Shown here: positions 47,542-55,736 of the stretch, piece after piece
Position numbering within the stretch: the stretch's first letter is position 1
How the letters are laid out: each line of letters begins with the position of its first letter
Assembly: GCF_000316665.1 (NCBI RefSeq)
Contig: NC_019678.1
Location: 3,782,001-3,846,000, forward strand
Length of the DNA: 64,000 nt
From: Rivularia sp. PCC 7116
GTDB taxonomy: Bacteria; Cyanobacteriota; Cyanobacteriia; Cyanobacteriales; Nostocaceae
Direction of reading: 5' to 3'
Made by a program: the position numbers and the translations under genes
Notes under the pieces: model-generated
Database searches by the model: none
The model's input: only the letters and a program-made list of their open reading frames with translations
Told to the model about the DNA's origin: nothing

Positions 47542-49065
47542 ATGAATATCGCACATCATGTAGAACGCGGTCGTCGGCTATTTCCTAACAAGACCGCTAT
47601 AATTTACGAAGACAAGTCTTATACCTACAAGCATTTTGACCAATTAGTTAATCGTACAGCAAATGCATTGCGGGGATTGGGAATTGAAAAAGGCGATCGC
47701 GTTGCTTTGTTCCTACCAAATATACCGGAGTTTGCCATTGCCTATTTGGGGATTCTGAAAATTGGTGCGATCGCGGTTTCTCTGAATGTGATGTTTAAGT
47801 CGGCTGAGGTTGGTTATGTTCTCAACGATTGTACTGCTAAGGCAATTGTGACCACCGCTTCGGGACGTTTACACTTGATTGATCGCGATTTACCTCACTT
47901 ACAACATATTTTGATTGCTGAGGGTACGGTTGAAAACGATATCGATTTTACAGCTTTGATTAACAATGCTTCTCCTATAGCTAGCGCTGTAGAAATGGAA
48001 TGGGATTCTCCTGCGGGCATTGTTTATACTTCTGGAACTACAGGTTTTCCCAAGGGTGCTACTCTTTCCCACGGTAATATTATTTCTAATATCTCGGCAC
48101 ACAATCGCTGTTCGGGCATGAGTCAAACTGATAGATTGCTGCTGTACGTACCTTTGTTTCATTGCTTTGGTCAAAATGCAATTTTCAACGCCGGATTAAA
48201 TGTTTGTGCGACTATCATTTTACAAAGAAGATTTGAGTTAGAAGTCGTTTTAGAAAGCATTGATAAATATCAGGTAACAATGTTTTTTGGAGTTCCAACT
48301 GTATTTATCCGATTGTTGAATCAAGACACTTCTAAATATGACTTTAGCAGCTTGCGTTATTACTTTAGTGCTGCGGCTCCCATGCCTGTAGAAATTGCTC
48401 ATATGTGGCACCACAAGTATAAAAAAGTGATTCATGAAGGATATGGTTTAACCGAAGCATCACCTTGCGCTAGCTATAACCACAATTTCAGATATAAGTT
48501 TGGTTCTATTGGAATGCCCATCGAAAATGTCCAAATGCAAGTTGTGGATGCAAACGGTAATGCAGTATCACCGGGAGAATTGGGGGAAATAATTATTAAA
48601 GGTCCCAATGTCATGCTCGGTTATTGGAATCGTCCTCAAGAAACACGGGAAGTAATTAAGGACGGATGGTTGCATAGCGGTGATATAGGTCGGATGGATG
48701 AAGAAGGCTTTTTCTATGTTGCCGACCGTTTAAAAGACATGATTAATGTCTCTGGGTTTAAAGTATATCCCTCAGAAGTAGAAAATGTAATTTACCAACA
48801 TCATGCAGTTGCAGAAGTCGCTATTTATGGAGTTCCCGACGCAATTAAAGGCGAAATAGTTAAAGCCAACATTGTCTGCAAAGCTAACAGTCAAATTAGC
48901 GAATCAGAAATATATCACTTCTGCACTCAAAGAATGGCAGCATATAAAATTCCTCACAAAATTCAATTTGTAAATTCACTGCCAAAAAATCCCACGGGGA
49001 AAGTGATGAAAAGATTTCTACGCCAGCAAGAATGTATTGTTAAACCTCATCTAAGCCTTATTTAG
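47542..49065 (+). CDS. Acyl/aryl-CoA ligase (ANL superfamily)
   Basis: 507 residues from ATG 47542. The frame stays open upstream to a GTG at 47488, but those 18 residues (YRLPITNYQ) are translated from TACCAATTACCA short repeats, so the later start is chosen. Core motifs are intact: YTSGTTGFPKGA (A3, about residue 165), GYGLTEASP (A5), WLHSGDIG (A7), RLKDMINVSGFKVYPSEVE (A8) and PKNPTGKVMKR with the catalytic Lys (A10). It activates a carboxylic acid as acyl-AMP and then thioester. Following an ammonia-lyase, the natural guess is cinnamate or p-coumarate, but the overall sequence resembles long-chain fatty acyl-CoA ligases, so a fatty acid substrate remains possible. No carrier-protein domain. 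Confidence 0.88.
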   Translation: MNIAHHVERGRRLFPNKTAIIYEDKSYTYKHFDQLVNRTANALRGLGIEKGDRVALFLPNIPEFAIAYLGILKIGAIAVSLNVMFKSAEVGYVLNDCTAKAIVTTASGRLHLIDRDLPHLQHILIAEGTVENDIDFTALINNASPIASAVEMEWDSPAGIVYTSGTTGFPKGATLSHGNIISNISAHNRCSGMSQTDRLLLYVPLFHCFGQNAIFNAGLNVCATIILQRRFELEVVLESIDKYQVTMFFGVPTVFIRLLNQDTSKYDFSSLRYYFSAAAPMPVEIAHMWHHKYKKVIHEGYGLTEASPCASYNHNFRYKFGSIGMPIENVQMQVVDANGNAVSPGELGEIIIKGPNVMLGYWNRPQETREVIKDGWLHSGDIGRMDEEGFFYVADRLKDMINVSGFKVYPSEVENVIYQHHAVAEVAIYGVPDAIKGEIVKANIVCKANSQISESEIYHFCTQRMAAYKIPHKIQFVNSLPKNPTGKVMKRFLRQQECIVKPHLSLI

Positions 49066-49165
49066 AGGAGGGAGGGAGTGAGGGAGTGAGGGAGTGAGGG
49101 AAAAACTTATTACTTCCAATTACCAATTACCAACTACCAACTACCAACTACCAACTACCAATTAA
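49066..49165. repeat. Short tandem repeats between cluster genes 2 and 3
   Basis: About four GGGAGTGA octamers (49071-49101) followed by ATTACCA/CTACCAA heptamers (49118-49162). Short tandemly repeated repetitive sequences of this kind mark heterocystous cyanobacterial genomes. Confidence 0.85.
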
Positions 49166-49169
49166 GAAC

Positions 49170-50942
49170 ATGAACACCAAATCTTATCAAATAACTACAA
49201 ACAAATCATCTAGCTCTTCCATTTTCTCACCACCTGCAAACGAACAACTCAACCAATTATCATCAACACAACTGACAGTTGGAGAAACTGCGGTCAAAAT
49301 GTTAGAAGATATGGGAGTTGAATCTGCATTTGGTGTTTCTGGAGGCGGTATTGGTCCACTTTGGGCAGCCCTCAACCGCAGCGATATTCAAGTTTTGCAT
49401 TTTCGTCACGAATCGGGAGCAACCTTTGCAGCTTGTGAAGCCTACTTCGCTAGCAATCGTCCGGTAGTCGTATTCGTTACTACAGGTCCCGGCATCACCA
49501 ACGCTCTAACTGGATTGTTTGCTGCTAAGGGAGAAGGTGCAAAAGTAATTTTGATATCTGCGGCGACTGCAACGGCAAATCGCGGACGTTGGGCTTGTCA
49601 AGAAACTAGCGCTCATACTATGCCGATTTCGGGGTTATTTACCCCTGGAGCATTATTCAACTACGCAACTATCGTAGAAAATGGAGACGAAATCCCCGAA
49701 ATTTCCCAACGACTGGCACGAGGATTATCACAACCGGGTGGTTTTGTTGCCCATATCAGTATTCCGACCCCAATTCAAACCACACCATGCACGGTAAAAT
49801 ACCAATCGGAATTTACTTGTGGGGAATTAGCCCCTAGCGAACATACAGTAGTTAATTGCGTGCGCTTACTTTCTCAGGAACCCTTCGCAATTTGGGTTGG
49901 TTTTGGTGCTAGAGGTGCAGCGGCAGAAATTCGCGAATTGGCAGAGCGTACCGGGGCTGCGGTAATGTGTTCCCCCCGCGCTAAAGGCATTTTCCCGGAA
50001 GATCATCCGCAATTTGTAGGTGTGACTGGATTTAGCGGTCATACTTCTGTTCTTACATACATGCAGGAACAACAACCCCATAGAATCCTGGTTTTAGGAA
50101 CCCGTTTGGGAGAACCGACTTCTTTCTGGAATCCGCAAATGATACCTGCTGGTGGCTTTATCCATGTAGATATTGACCCAGAAGTACCCGGAGTTGCTTA
50201 TCCAGAAGCATCAACTTTCTCAATTCAATCGGAAGTCAAAGCTTTCCTCAAATCCTTATTATCTCACTTTTCCCTGCGTCCTAGAAATGTTCCAGCACTA
50301 CCCCACCCAGAAGCAAAACAGATTTCTCCCCATAATGGTTTGGTGAGACCGGAAGTCTTAATGGATACTATTCAACGGTTAATAGTCGATGGTAGCGATG
50401 CTGTAATCTTAGCTGAAGCCGGAAATTCTTTTGCTTGGGCAACTAATCGACTGTGCTTTAAGCAACCTGGACGCTACCGAATCAGCACTGGCGTGGGAGC
50501 AATGGGTCATGCCGTTACCGGAGTAGTCGGAGCGGCTTGGGGAAGGAATGGTAAAGCCGTTGCCATTGTCGGAGACGGAGCAATGTTAATGAATAGCGAA
50601 GTCAGTACCGCAGTTCGATTCAAAATCCCTGCCGTATGGATTGTACTCAATGACGGACGCTATAACATGTGCGCCCAAGGTATGAATTTACAAGGATTTA
50701 CAGGAGTAGATACCGAAATACCGAGTACAAATTTTGTTCAGCTAGCGCGGGGAATGGGCGCAGACGGTATCCGCGTCAACCAAGAATCGGAACTCGAAGC
50801 AGCCTTAACCACAGCCCTTGCTGCCACAATTCCCTTTGTTATTGACATTAATTTAGACCCCACACAACCCGCTCCCATTGGCGGTAGAATTCGCAGCCTG
50901 ATCCAACAGGGAGCAATCAAATCAGCGAACAGCGAACAGTAA
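49170..50942 (+). CDS. ThDP-dependent enzyme, acetolactate-synthase-like (acyloin-forming candidate)
   Basis: 590 residues with the three-domain layout of acetolactate synthase/benzoylformate decarboxylase proteins. The cofactor-activating Glu81 is in FRHESGATFAA; the ThDP/Mg motif is GDG at 468-470 with Asn494 in VLNDGRYNM. The first 35 residues are Ser/Asn-rich and unlikely to be part of the fold. Genuine acetolactate synthases need no such neighbours; in scytonemin biosynthesis an enzyme of the same class (ScyA) joins two aryl-pyruvates. Here, beside an ammonia-lyase and TyrA, it may decarboxylate an arylpyruvate or 2-oxo acid and add it to another carbonyl or acyl-thioester. Cluster gene 3, 104 bp after the ligase. 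Confidence 0.85.
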   Translation: MNTKSYQITTNKSSSSSIFSPPANEQLNQLSSTQLTVGETAVKMLEDMGVESAFGVSGGGIGPLWAALNRSDIQVLHFRHESGATFAACEAYFASNRPVVVFVTTGPGITNALTGLFAAKGEGAKVILISAATATANRGRWACQETSAHTMPISGLFTPGALFNYATIVENGDEIPEISQRLARGLSQPGGFVAHISIPTPIQTTPCTVKYQSEFTCGELAPSEHTVVNCVRLLSQEPFAIWVGFGARGAAAEIRELAERTGAAVMCSPRAKGIFPEDHPQFVGVTGFSGHTSVLTYMQEQQPHRILVLGTRLGEPTSFWNPQMIPAGGFIHVDIDPEVPGVAYPEASTFSIQSEVKAFLKSLLSHFSLRPRNVPALPHPEAKQISPHNGLVRPEVLMDTIQRLIVDGSDAVILAEAGNSFAWATNRLCFKQPGRYRISTGVGAMGHAVTGVVGAAWGRNGKAVAIVGDGAMLMNSEVSTAVRFKIPAVWIVLNDGRYNMCAQGMNLQGFTGVDTEIPSTNFVQLARGMGADGIRVNQESELEAALTTALAATIPFVIDINLDPTQPAPIGGRIRSLIQQGAIKSANSEQ

Positions 50943-51034
50943 ACAGTTCTCACGACGTATGGTGGGTGACTTAAACTGTTCCGATAAACGCCTCATTCTT
51001 GACTGATAACTATTGAATCAAAAGGAGAAAAATC

Positions 51035-52162
51035 ATGAACTTACAACCAGTTGGCATTCGAGCGATCGCCCTCAATTTTCCCAGCATCATCCGCACCAAC
51101 GATTATTATCGAGAGAATTATCCGGAGATGGTGGCTGTAGCCGAAAAGAAGACTTTAGCAAGATTATTTGCACCAGACGGTTCTACAGATATTTGGTCGC
51201 AGGAATTAGCACCCTACATGTCAGACCCGTTTCGCGGTACTGTAGAAAGGCGGGTAGTAGCTGCGGATGAAACCTCGCTATCCTTAGAATATCGTGCAGC
51301 TACCGACGCACTAGAGGCAGCAAATCTGGCTCCCGAAGATATCGATTTGATGCTGGTTACTTCCCTGTTTCCCGAGCAAGTTACACCAGGAAATGCCGCC
51401 TTTCTCGCCGGTAAACTAGGATTGCACAATGCGGCATGGAATATAGAATCAACTTGCACTTCGGCATTAGTTTCGCTCCAGACTGCTTGTTCTTTGGTAA
51501 GAACCGGGGAGTATCGCAATGTTCTGGTGGTGGTTTCAACTACCTACTCTCGCTATACTGACGAAAATGATACCTTAGCATTTTTATCGGGTGATGGCGC
51601 TGGAGCATTTGTAGTTGGTAGCCTTAAACAAAACCAAGGAGTTTTAGGTAGTAAAATTGCCAATACTGCCGCTACCTGCGGTGCCTTTTATAACGAATTT
51701 ACCACCGACGAACAAGGCAATATCAAAATGTTCATTCGTGGTGGTAAAGGGGCAAGCAAAATGTTTAACGAAACCACAGTCAAGTTTATTCGGTTGTGCT
51801 GTCATGGTGCGATCGCCTCTGCCGATGTCAGCCTGGAAGATATTGACTTTTTTGCCTTTAACACTCCCAGTGCTTGGTATTCCAGAGTTTGTACCCGTGC
51901 ATTAGGAATAGATCCAAACCGGACAATTAACCTCAATCCTTTGTATGCCAATATTGGGCCGACATTCCCCATTGCAAATCTTTATCATGCCGCCGAATCC
52001 GGTAAAATCAGAGAAAATGACTTAGTTCTTGTTTATACAATGGGTTCATCCTCTAATGCCGGTGCAAGCGTGATGCGCTGGGGTGACGTTGCTTTGGGAC
52101 CAGCCCCTGCTCCTGGGGTGAGTTTTTCTCAAGAGCAAGAGAGAATTCTGACTCCTCATTAA
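51035..52162 (+). CDS. KAS III-like beta-ketoacyl synthase / acyltransferase with non-canonical active site
   Basis: 375 residues, ATG 51035 preceded by AAAGGAGAAAA. Thiolase fold of the FabH/KAS III type: nucleophile Cys141 in NIESTCTSALVSLQ, glycine-rich FLSGDGAGAFVVG, and the C-terminal Asn306 in YANIGPTFPIANL. The place of the usual catalytic His (HQAN motif) reads FAFNTPSAW, so His is replaced by Asn276. Loss of His is expected to weaken decarboxylative condensation with malonyl-ACP and fits enzymes that transfer an acyl group to another nucleophile or use a non-malonyl extender. It probably accepts an acyl-CoA from the upstream ligase. Cluster gene 4. Confidence 0.87.
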   Translation: MNLQPVGIRAIALNFPSIIRTNDYYRENYPEMVAVAEKKTLARLFAPDGSTDIWSQELAPYMSDPFRGTVERRVVAADETSLSLEYRAATDALEAANLAPEDIDLMLVTSLFPEQVTPGNAAFLAGKLGLHNAAWNIESTCTSALVSLQTACSLVRTGEYRNVLVVVSTTYSRYTDENDTLAFLSGDGAGAFVVGSLKQNQGVLGSKIANTAATCGAFYNEFTTDEQGNIKMFIRGGKGASKMFNETTVKFIRLCCHGAIASADVSLEDIDFFAFNTPSAWYSRVCTRALGIDPNRTINLNPLYANIGPTFPIANLYHAAESGKIRENDLVLVYTMGSSSNAGASVMRWGDVALGPAPAPGVSFSQEQERILTPH

Positions 52163-52355
52163 ATGTGTATTACTTTACTCAGTAGGGGAGTTATATATTT
52201 TCTTTTCGCTTTGGAATTATTTATAAATATATTTATAAATATGAGTTCAAAAACTCTGCGTCCTCTGCGCTTACTTTGCTTACCTCTGCGTTCAAAAATA
52301 TATAATTCCGATACTCTTCAATCTCCATTATTTCACCTCTTCAAAGGAGTTGTTT
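52163..52355. repeat. Intergenic dispersed repeat
   Basis: Contains CTCTGCGTCCTCTGCGCTTA and CTTACCTCTGCGTTC (about 52255-52290), a common cyanobacterial intergenic repeat, within AT-rich DNA. The short frame across it is not a gene. Confidence 0.5.
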
Positions 52356-53102
52356 ATGCAGACAACAGAACAAATCGCCAACTTACCCAATTCCCTATCT
52401 CTACTCAACAACGCTAATTTTATCCAGGCTTTTTTATCCATAGCAGCAAATCCTAACGATTCCGAACTGCAAGATTATTTCAAACTCGAAGAAGTTACAA
52501 GACATCTGGAAGAAATACAAACTTGTGAATACGTGGAGCAATTGCGTCTTAGCCCCGATATGGCAGAGATGATTGAGCAACGCTATTTTGGCCCTGAGTA
52601 TAAATTAGAAGACCTGAAAAATCAATGTCCTCCAGGTAGTTTGGGCTATGCCTATTATCATCACATGATTGAAAACGGTATTCCCGCTTATGACTATAGC
52701 GCTTTTGAATCCCCCGATGATGCGAGTTATATCAAACTCCGTAAGATGCAAACTCATGATATTTGGCATGTCGTTACTGGTTACAATGCAGATACGCTGG
52801 GAGAATTAGCACTTCAAGGATTTTATCACGGTCAAGGAGCAACAGTTTATCAAACGTTTTTGATGAGCGCCTTGGTTTTACACTTTGCAACTGTGGAAAC
52901 AAAGCAACTAAGTTTAGCACTAGAATCACTTTTTGAAGGTTGGCAGCGCGGGCGTGTTGCTCGTCCTCTTTGGGCTATTCGTTGGGAGGAAATGTGGAAT
53001 CGACCTTTAGCAGAGATTAAAGAGGAATATAACATCTTACCTCTAAAAGAATTGTCGCGTAGTGAAAAAATTCTCAGTCTAAAAAATTTAGAACGTCAGT
53101 AA
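52356..53102 (+). CDS. Coq4-family protein
   Basis: 248 residues from ATG 52356, six bases after AAAGGAG; a TTG two codons upstream is less likely. It carries the full Coq4 metal motif His134-Asp-x-x-His138-x11-Glu150 in THDIWHVVTGYNADTLGE. Coq4 of mitochondria and bacteria acts on the ring C1 of ubiquinone precursors (oxidative decarboxylation or hydroxylation). Cyanobacteria make plastoquinone rather than ubiquinone, so a Coq4 homologue in an aromatic-acid cluster more likely processes the ring or carboxyl group of the pathway intermediate. Cluster gene 5; 46 bp before the next gene. Confidence 0.88.
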   Translation: MQTTEQIANLPNSLSLLNNANFIQAFLSIAANPNDSELQDYFKLEEVTRHLEEIQTCEYVEQLRLSPDMAEMIEQRYFGPEYKLEDLKNQCPPGSLGYAYYHHMIENGIPAYDYSAFESPDDASYIKLRKMQTHDIWHVVTGYNADTLGELALQGFYHGQGATVYQTFLMSALVLHFATVETKQLSLALESLFEGWQRGRVARPLWAIRWEEMWNRPLAEIKEEYNILPLKELSRSEKILSLKNLERQ

Positions 53103-53148
53103 ATATCATCACATCATCATCATTAAAAGATTACAGGAGACCAAGAAA

Positions 53149-53754
53149 ATGGCTTTTTGGAAAAGATTATTTGTTGTAGTTGCGATTAGTTTTGCAGTGT
53201 TACTAGTTCAAGGAACAGTTGACATAGCTCCCGCTCAAGCTGCTATGTACAAATTTACTTTTGACGGTGAAGGAGTGGATGGTTACATGATTTATGATGA
53301 CTCTGCCAAAGGCGAAACAAAATCACCTTTCATGACTCAATATTATGGTGGAGGAAGGGATTACAAAATCGATTTAGGTGAGAAAGGAGTTTTCGAGGGA
53401 ACGGTAAGTAATGCGGTAGTAATGTTAGCACGTAAAGAAGATAAAATGCTAGCAAAAATCAAAGCAGAACACGATAAAGCATACGGGAAAGAAGAGAAGC
53501 GCCAAGATTTTGAACCAAAAGACCTTTTCCTATTACAAGTACGCAGTTTTGAAAGACAGCCAAAGTCGAAATATTCCTTAGTAAGTTATTTCAAGTACCC
53601 TGTAGAAACTTTTCATGGTTCAACTGAGTTACCAACTAGTTTTCCAAATACTGCTGAAGTTGAAATATTTCCCCAAGTTAACTTCCCCAGAACATTAGGT
53701 AAAGCATTATTTAAGGGACAAGTGAAAACTAAGATTGAAAAGATTTCCGATTAA
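53149..53754 (+). CDS. Exported protein of unknown function (first of a related pair)
   Basis: 201 residues, ATG preceded by CAGGAGACC. Signal peptide with cleavage near APAQAA (about residue 32). The mature part begins MYKFTFDGEGVDGYMIYDDS, is mostly beta-like and charged, and has a Lys/Glu-rich helix near residue 100. The next gene encodes a related protein (matching FxFxGxxVxGYxIxDDSxKG and SKYxLxxxFxYPxxTF phrases and a similar end, NFPxTxG). I do not recognise a family; the start resembles exported beta-sandwich proteins of cyanobacteria. Periplasmic or surface location within a biosynthetic cluster suggests binding, storage or extracellular maturation of the product, which is inference. 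Confidence 0.75.
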   Translation: MAFWKRLFVVVAISFAVLLVQGTVDIAPAQAAMYKFTFDGEGVDGYMIYDDSAKGETKSPFMTQYYGGGRDYKIDLGEKGVFEGTVSNAVVMLARKEDKMLAKIKAEHDKAYGKEEKRQDFEPKDLFLLQVRSFERQPKSKYSLVSYFKYPVETFHGSTELPTSFPNTAEVEIFPQVNFPRTLGKALFKGQVKTKIEKISD

Positions 53755-53764
53755 TTAGATTTTA

Positions 53765-53790
53765 GGGGAATTCAAGATTAATAATTCCCC
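53765..53790 (+). terminator. 8-bp hairpin between the paired exported proteins
   Basis: GGGGAATT (53765-53772) pairs with AATTCCCC (53783-53790), 10-nt loop, no U-run. May attenuate transcription or mark an mRNA processing point inside the cluster. Confidence 0.4.
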
Positions 53791-53840
53791 TCCAACTATC
53801 TTTGATTATCAATAATTGATACAAACATAATTTTCAACTA

Positions 53841-54449
53841 ATGGGACACACAGTAATGAAAATCTGGCAAAAAATAACATTTGTATTAGTTTTAGGTGTA
53901 GCAATCTTTTTGATTCAAGGAATTATGATTAATCTCCCAGCCCATGCTGCTCTACACAAATTTAGTTTTAACGGTGATAAAGTCAATGGCTATTTTATCT
54001 TTGATGATTCAATTAAAGGAGGGGCACCAATTCGTCCAGATATGTTGAGTGAATATTACGCTTCTGTTCCAGAGTATAACGTCAATATTGAAGATGAAAT
54101 TTCCGAACATGGTTTCCAAAGTCCTGAAAGAACAACTCATGATGAAGCTCGAACTATTGTAAGTTTATTACGTCCAGAATTAGTTAAAGCTTCTCCCAAT
54201 CTTTCTCAAGATTCTCCACAAGATGATGAGTTTATTCTTTTTGTACCAAAAGTTGCTCGTCAATCAAAATATGCATTATCAGTTCGTTTTCGATACCCAA
54301 AAGATACTTTTAAAAGTTCCGTTGCCCAACCAAAAAATGTTCCAAATCAAGCACTAATCTCAGTTCATCCCTATTGGAATTTTCCCATCACTATGGGGCC
54401 AGTTAAATTTGAAGAAACTGTCCAAACTGTAATTGAAGATGTTTCTTAA
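53841..54449 (+). CDS. Exported protein of unknown function (second of the pair)
   Basis: 202 residues; a start at 53856 (MKIWQK) is equally possible, neither has a clear ribosome binding site. Signal peptide ending near LPAHAA. The mature part starts LHKFSFNGDKVNGYFIFDDS and follows the same pattern as the preceding protein, with low overall identity except for the first 25 and last 60 residues, so the pair arose by an old duplication. Role unknown. Followed by a hairpin. Confidence 0.72.
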   Translation: MGHTVMKIWQKITFVLVLGVAIFLIQGIMINLPAHAALHKFSFNGDKVNGYFIFDDSIKGGAPIRPDMLSEYYASVPEYNVNIEDEISEHGFQSPERTTHDEARTIVSLLRPELVKASPNLSQDSPQDDEFILFVPKVARQSKYALSVRFRYPKDTFKSSVAQPKNVPNQALISVHPYWNFPITMGPVKFEETVQTVIEDVS

Positions 54450-54458
54450 CGACTAATA

Positions 54459-54491
54459 GTAAAGCAATCGCAGTTATTAAGATTGCTTTAC
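54459..54491 (+). terminator. 11-bp hairpin after the second exported protein
   Basis: GTAAAGCAATC (54459-54469) pairs perfectly with GATTGCTTTAC (54481-54491), 11-nt loop. No strong U-tract; possible terminator or stabilising stem separating the first seven genes from tyrA and the transporters. Confidence 0.5.
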
Positions 54492-54547
54492 CTAATCAAT
54501 AATTCAACTTAATTTCAATTACACAATATAAATACAAAATTGAAACA

Positions 54548-55678
54548 ATGCATAACAAAATTAGACAAATTGATAGAGAAATAATTCAGCTATTAGGTAA
54601 AAGAATCGCGGCTTTAAGTGAATTACCAAGCTTTGATTTAGAAACAACATTACCTCATTATCAAATAATGCTTCAACAAGCTGGAGTTCCCAATCCCCTT
54701 TGGCAAAATATTGTTGTAGGTTGCACCGCTGCTCTTGCCCGTAGAAAAGCAAATCTAGAATTAACAAAACCACGACGAGTAACAGTAATTGGTGGCAAAG
54801 GTGGAATGGGACGCTTCTTTTCGCAACAATTAGTTACTGCCGGACATGATGTTAATATTTTAGATACTGACGATTGGGATAAAGCAGAGAATTTACTCGG
54901 TAAAGTAGATTTAGTTTTAGTTTGCGTACCTATTGATTGTACCTTAGAAGTAATTAAAAAAGCCTCAAAATATCTTTCACCTACTACAGCTTTAGCCGAT
55001 ATCACTAGTATTAAATCTCCCATTTTATCAGCGATGCTCTCACATCATAGCGGGGCAGTTGTTGGCTTACATCCAATGTTTGCTCCTGGGGTTAATTCAT
55101 TCTTATCTCAAAAAATTATCGTATGTCCGGGACGGATGCAAGAACGTTTGCAATGGTTTTTAGATTTTATAAAAAATGAAGGCGGAAAATTGATTTATTC
55201 CACGCCAGAAGAACACGACAAGATGATGGTAATTGTTCAAGCAATCCGTCACTTTACAACTTTTAGTTTGGGCAGCTTTTTATCAGAACAACCGGTAAAC
55301 ATAAATCGCAGCTTAGAATTTTCCACTCCTGTTTATAGACAACAAATTGGCATAGTTAGCCGTTTAATTGCTCAATCTGCACCAATGATTGTCGATATCA
55401 TCCTAGCAACAGAAGAAAGACGAGATGCTATTGCTAGATTTGCAAATACCAATAACCGATTAGCAGAGTTAGTAATCCAAGGAGATAGAGATTCTTTAAT
55501 TTGCGAGTTGCAAAAGGTGCAAAGCTTTTTTAAAGAAGAAACTACCGACAGTTTTGGGGAAAGTAACTATTTAATTGATGCACTAACTGCGCTATTAACC
55601 GCGAATGAAGTTAAGCAAGCTTCAAAAGAAGTCAGCAAGAGATTAATCCCCAAAGAAAAAGTTGGTTCATGTAATTAA
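54548..55678 (+). CDS. tyrA: Prephenate dehydrogenase of the bifunctional TyrA type, chorismate mutase part decayed
   Basis: 376 residues, close in length and layout to E. coli T-protein. The dehydrogenase domain is intact: NAD site VIGGKGGMGRF (residues 80-90), LHPMF with catalytic His175, and IQAIRHFTTF-like sequence (VQAIRHFTTF). It oxidatively decarboxylates prephenate to 4-hydroxyphenylpyruvate. In the N-terminal chorismate-mutase stretch (1-68), Arg6 and Arg19 match catalytic arginines, but the Lys of the GEVK motif and the Arg-Glu pair of PxRE are missing (SELPSFDLETTLPHYQIM), and the domain is shortened, so mutase activity is doubtful. Most cyanobacteria use arogenate dehydrogenase for tyrosine; a prephenate-type TyrA here looks like a dedicated supply gene, as in scytonemin clusters. 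Cluster gene 8. Confidence 0.9.
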   Translation: MHNKIRQIDREIIQLLGKRIAALSELPSFDLETTLPHYQIMLQQAGVPNPLWQNIVVGCTAALARRKANLELTKPRRVTVIGGKGGMGRFFSQQLVTAGHDVNILDTDDWDKAENLLGKVDLVLVCVPIDCTLEVIKKASKYLSPTTALADITSIKSPILSAMLSHHSGAVVGLHPMFAPGVNSFLSQKIIVCPGRMQERLQWFLDFIKNEGGKLIYSTPEEHDKMMVIVQAIRHFTTFSLGSFLSEQPVNINRSLEFSTPVYRQQIGIVSRLIAQSAPMIVDIILATEERRDAIARFANTNNRLAELVIQGDRDSLICELQKVQSFFKEETTDSFGESNYLIDALTALLTANEVKQASKEVSKRLIPKEKVGSCN

Positions 55679-55736
55679 AAATTGAAAATTGCAATCCGAT
55701 TTATCCATTCAATTTACCAGATAGTTAGGAGAAACC

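Noticed and set aside
49170-50942. Housekeeping acetolactate synthase (ilvB)
   Set aside because: No regulatory subunit or branched-chain genes nearby, a Ser-rich N-terminus, and a biosynthetic neighbourhood argue for a specialised enzyme.
52163-52417. 84-codon frame after the KAS III-like gene
   Set aside because: It crosses a dispersed CTCTGCG repeat and overlaps the start of the Coq4-like gene in another frame.
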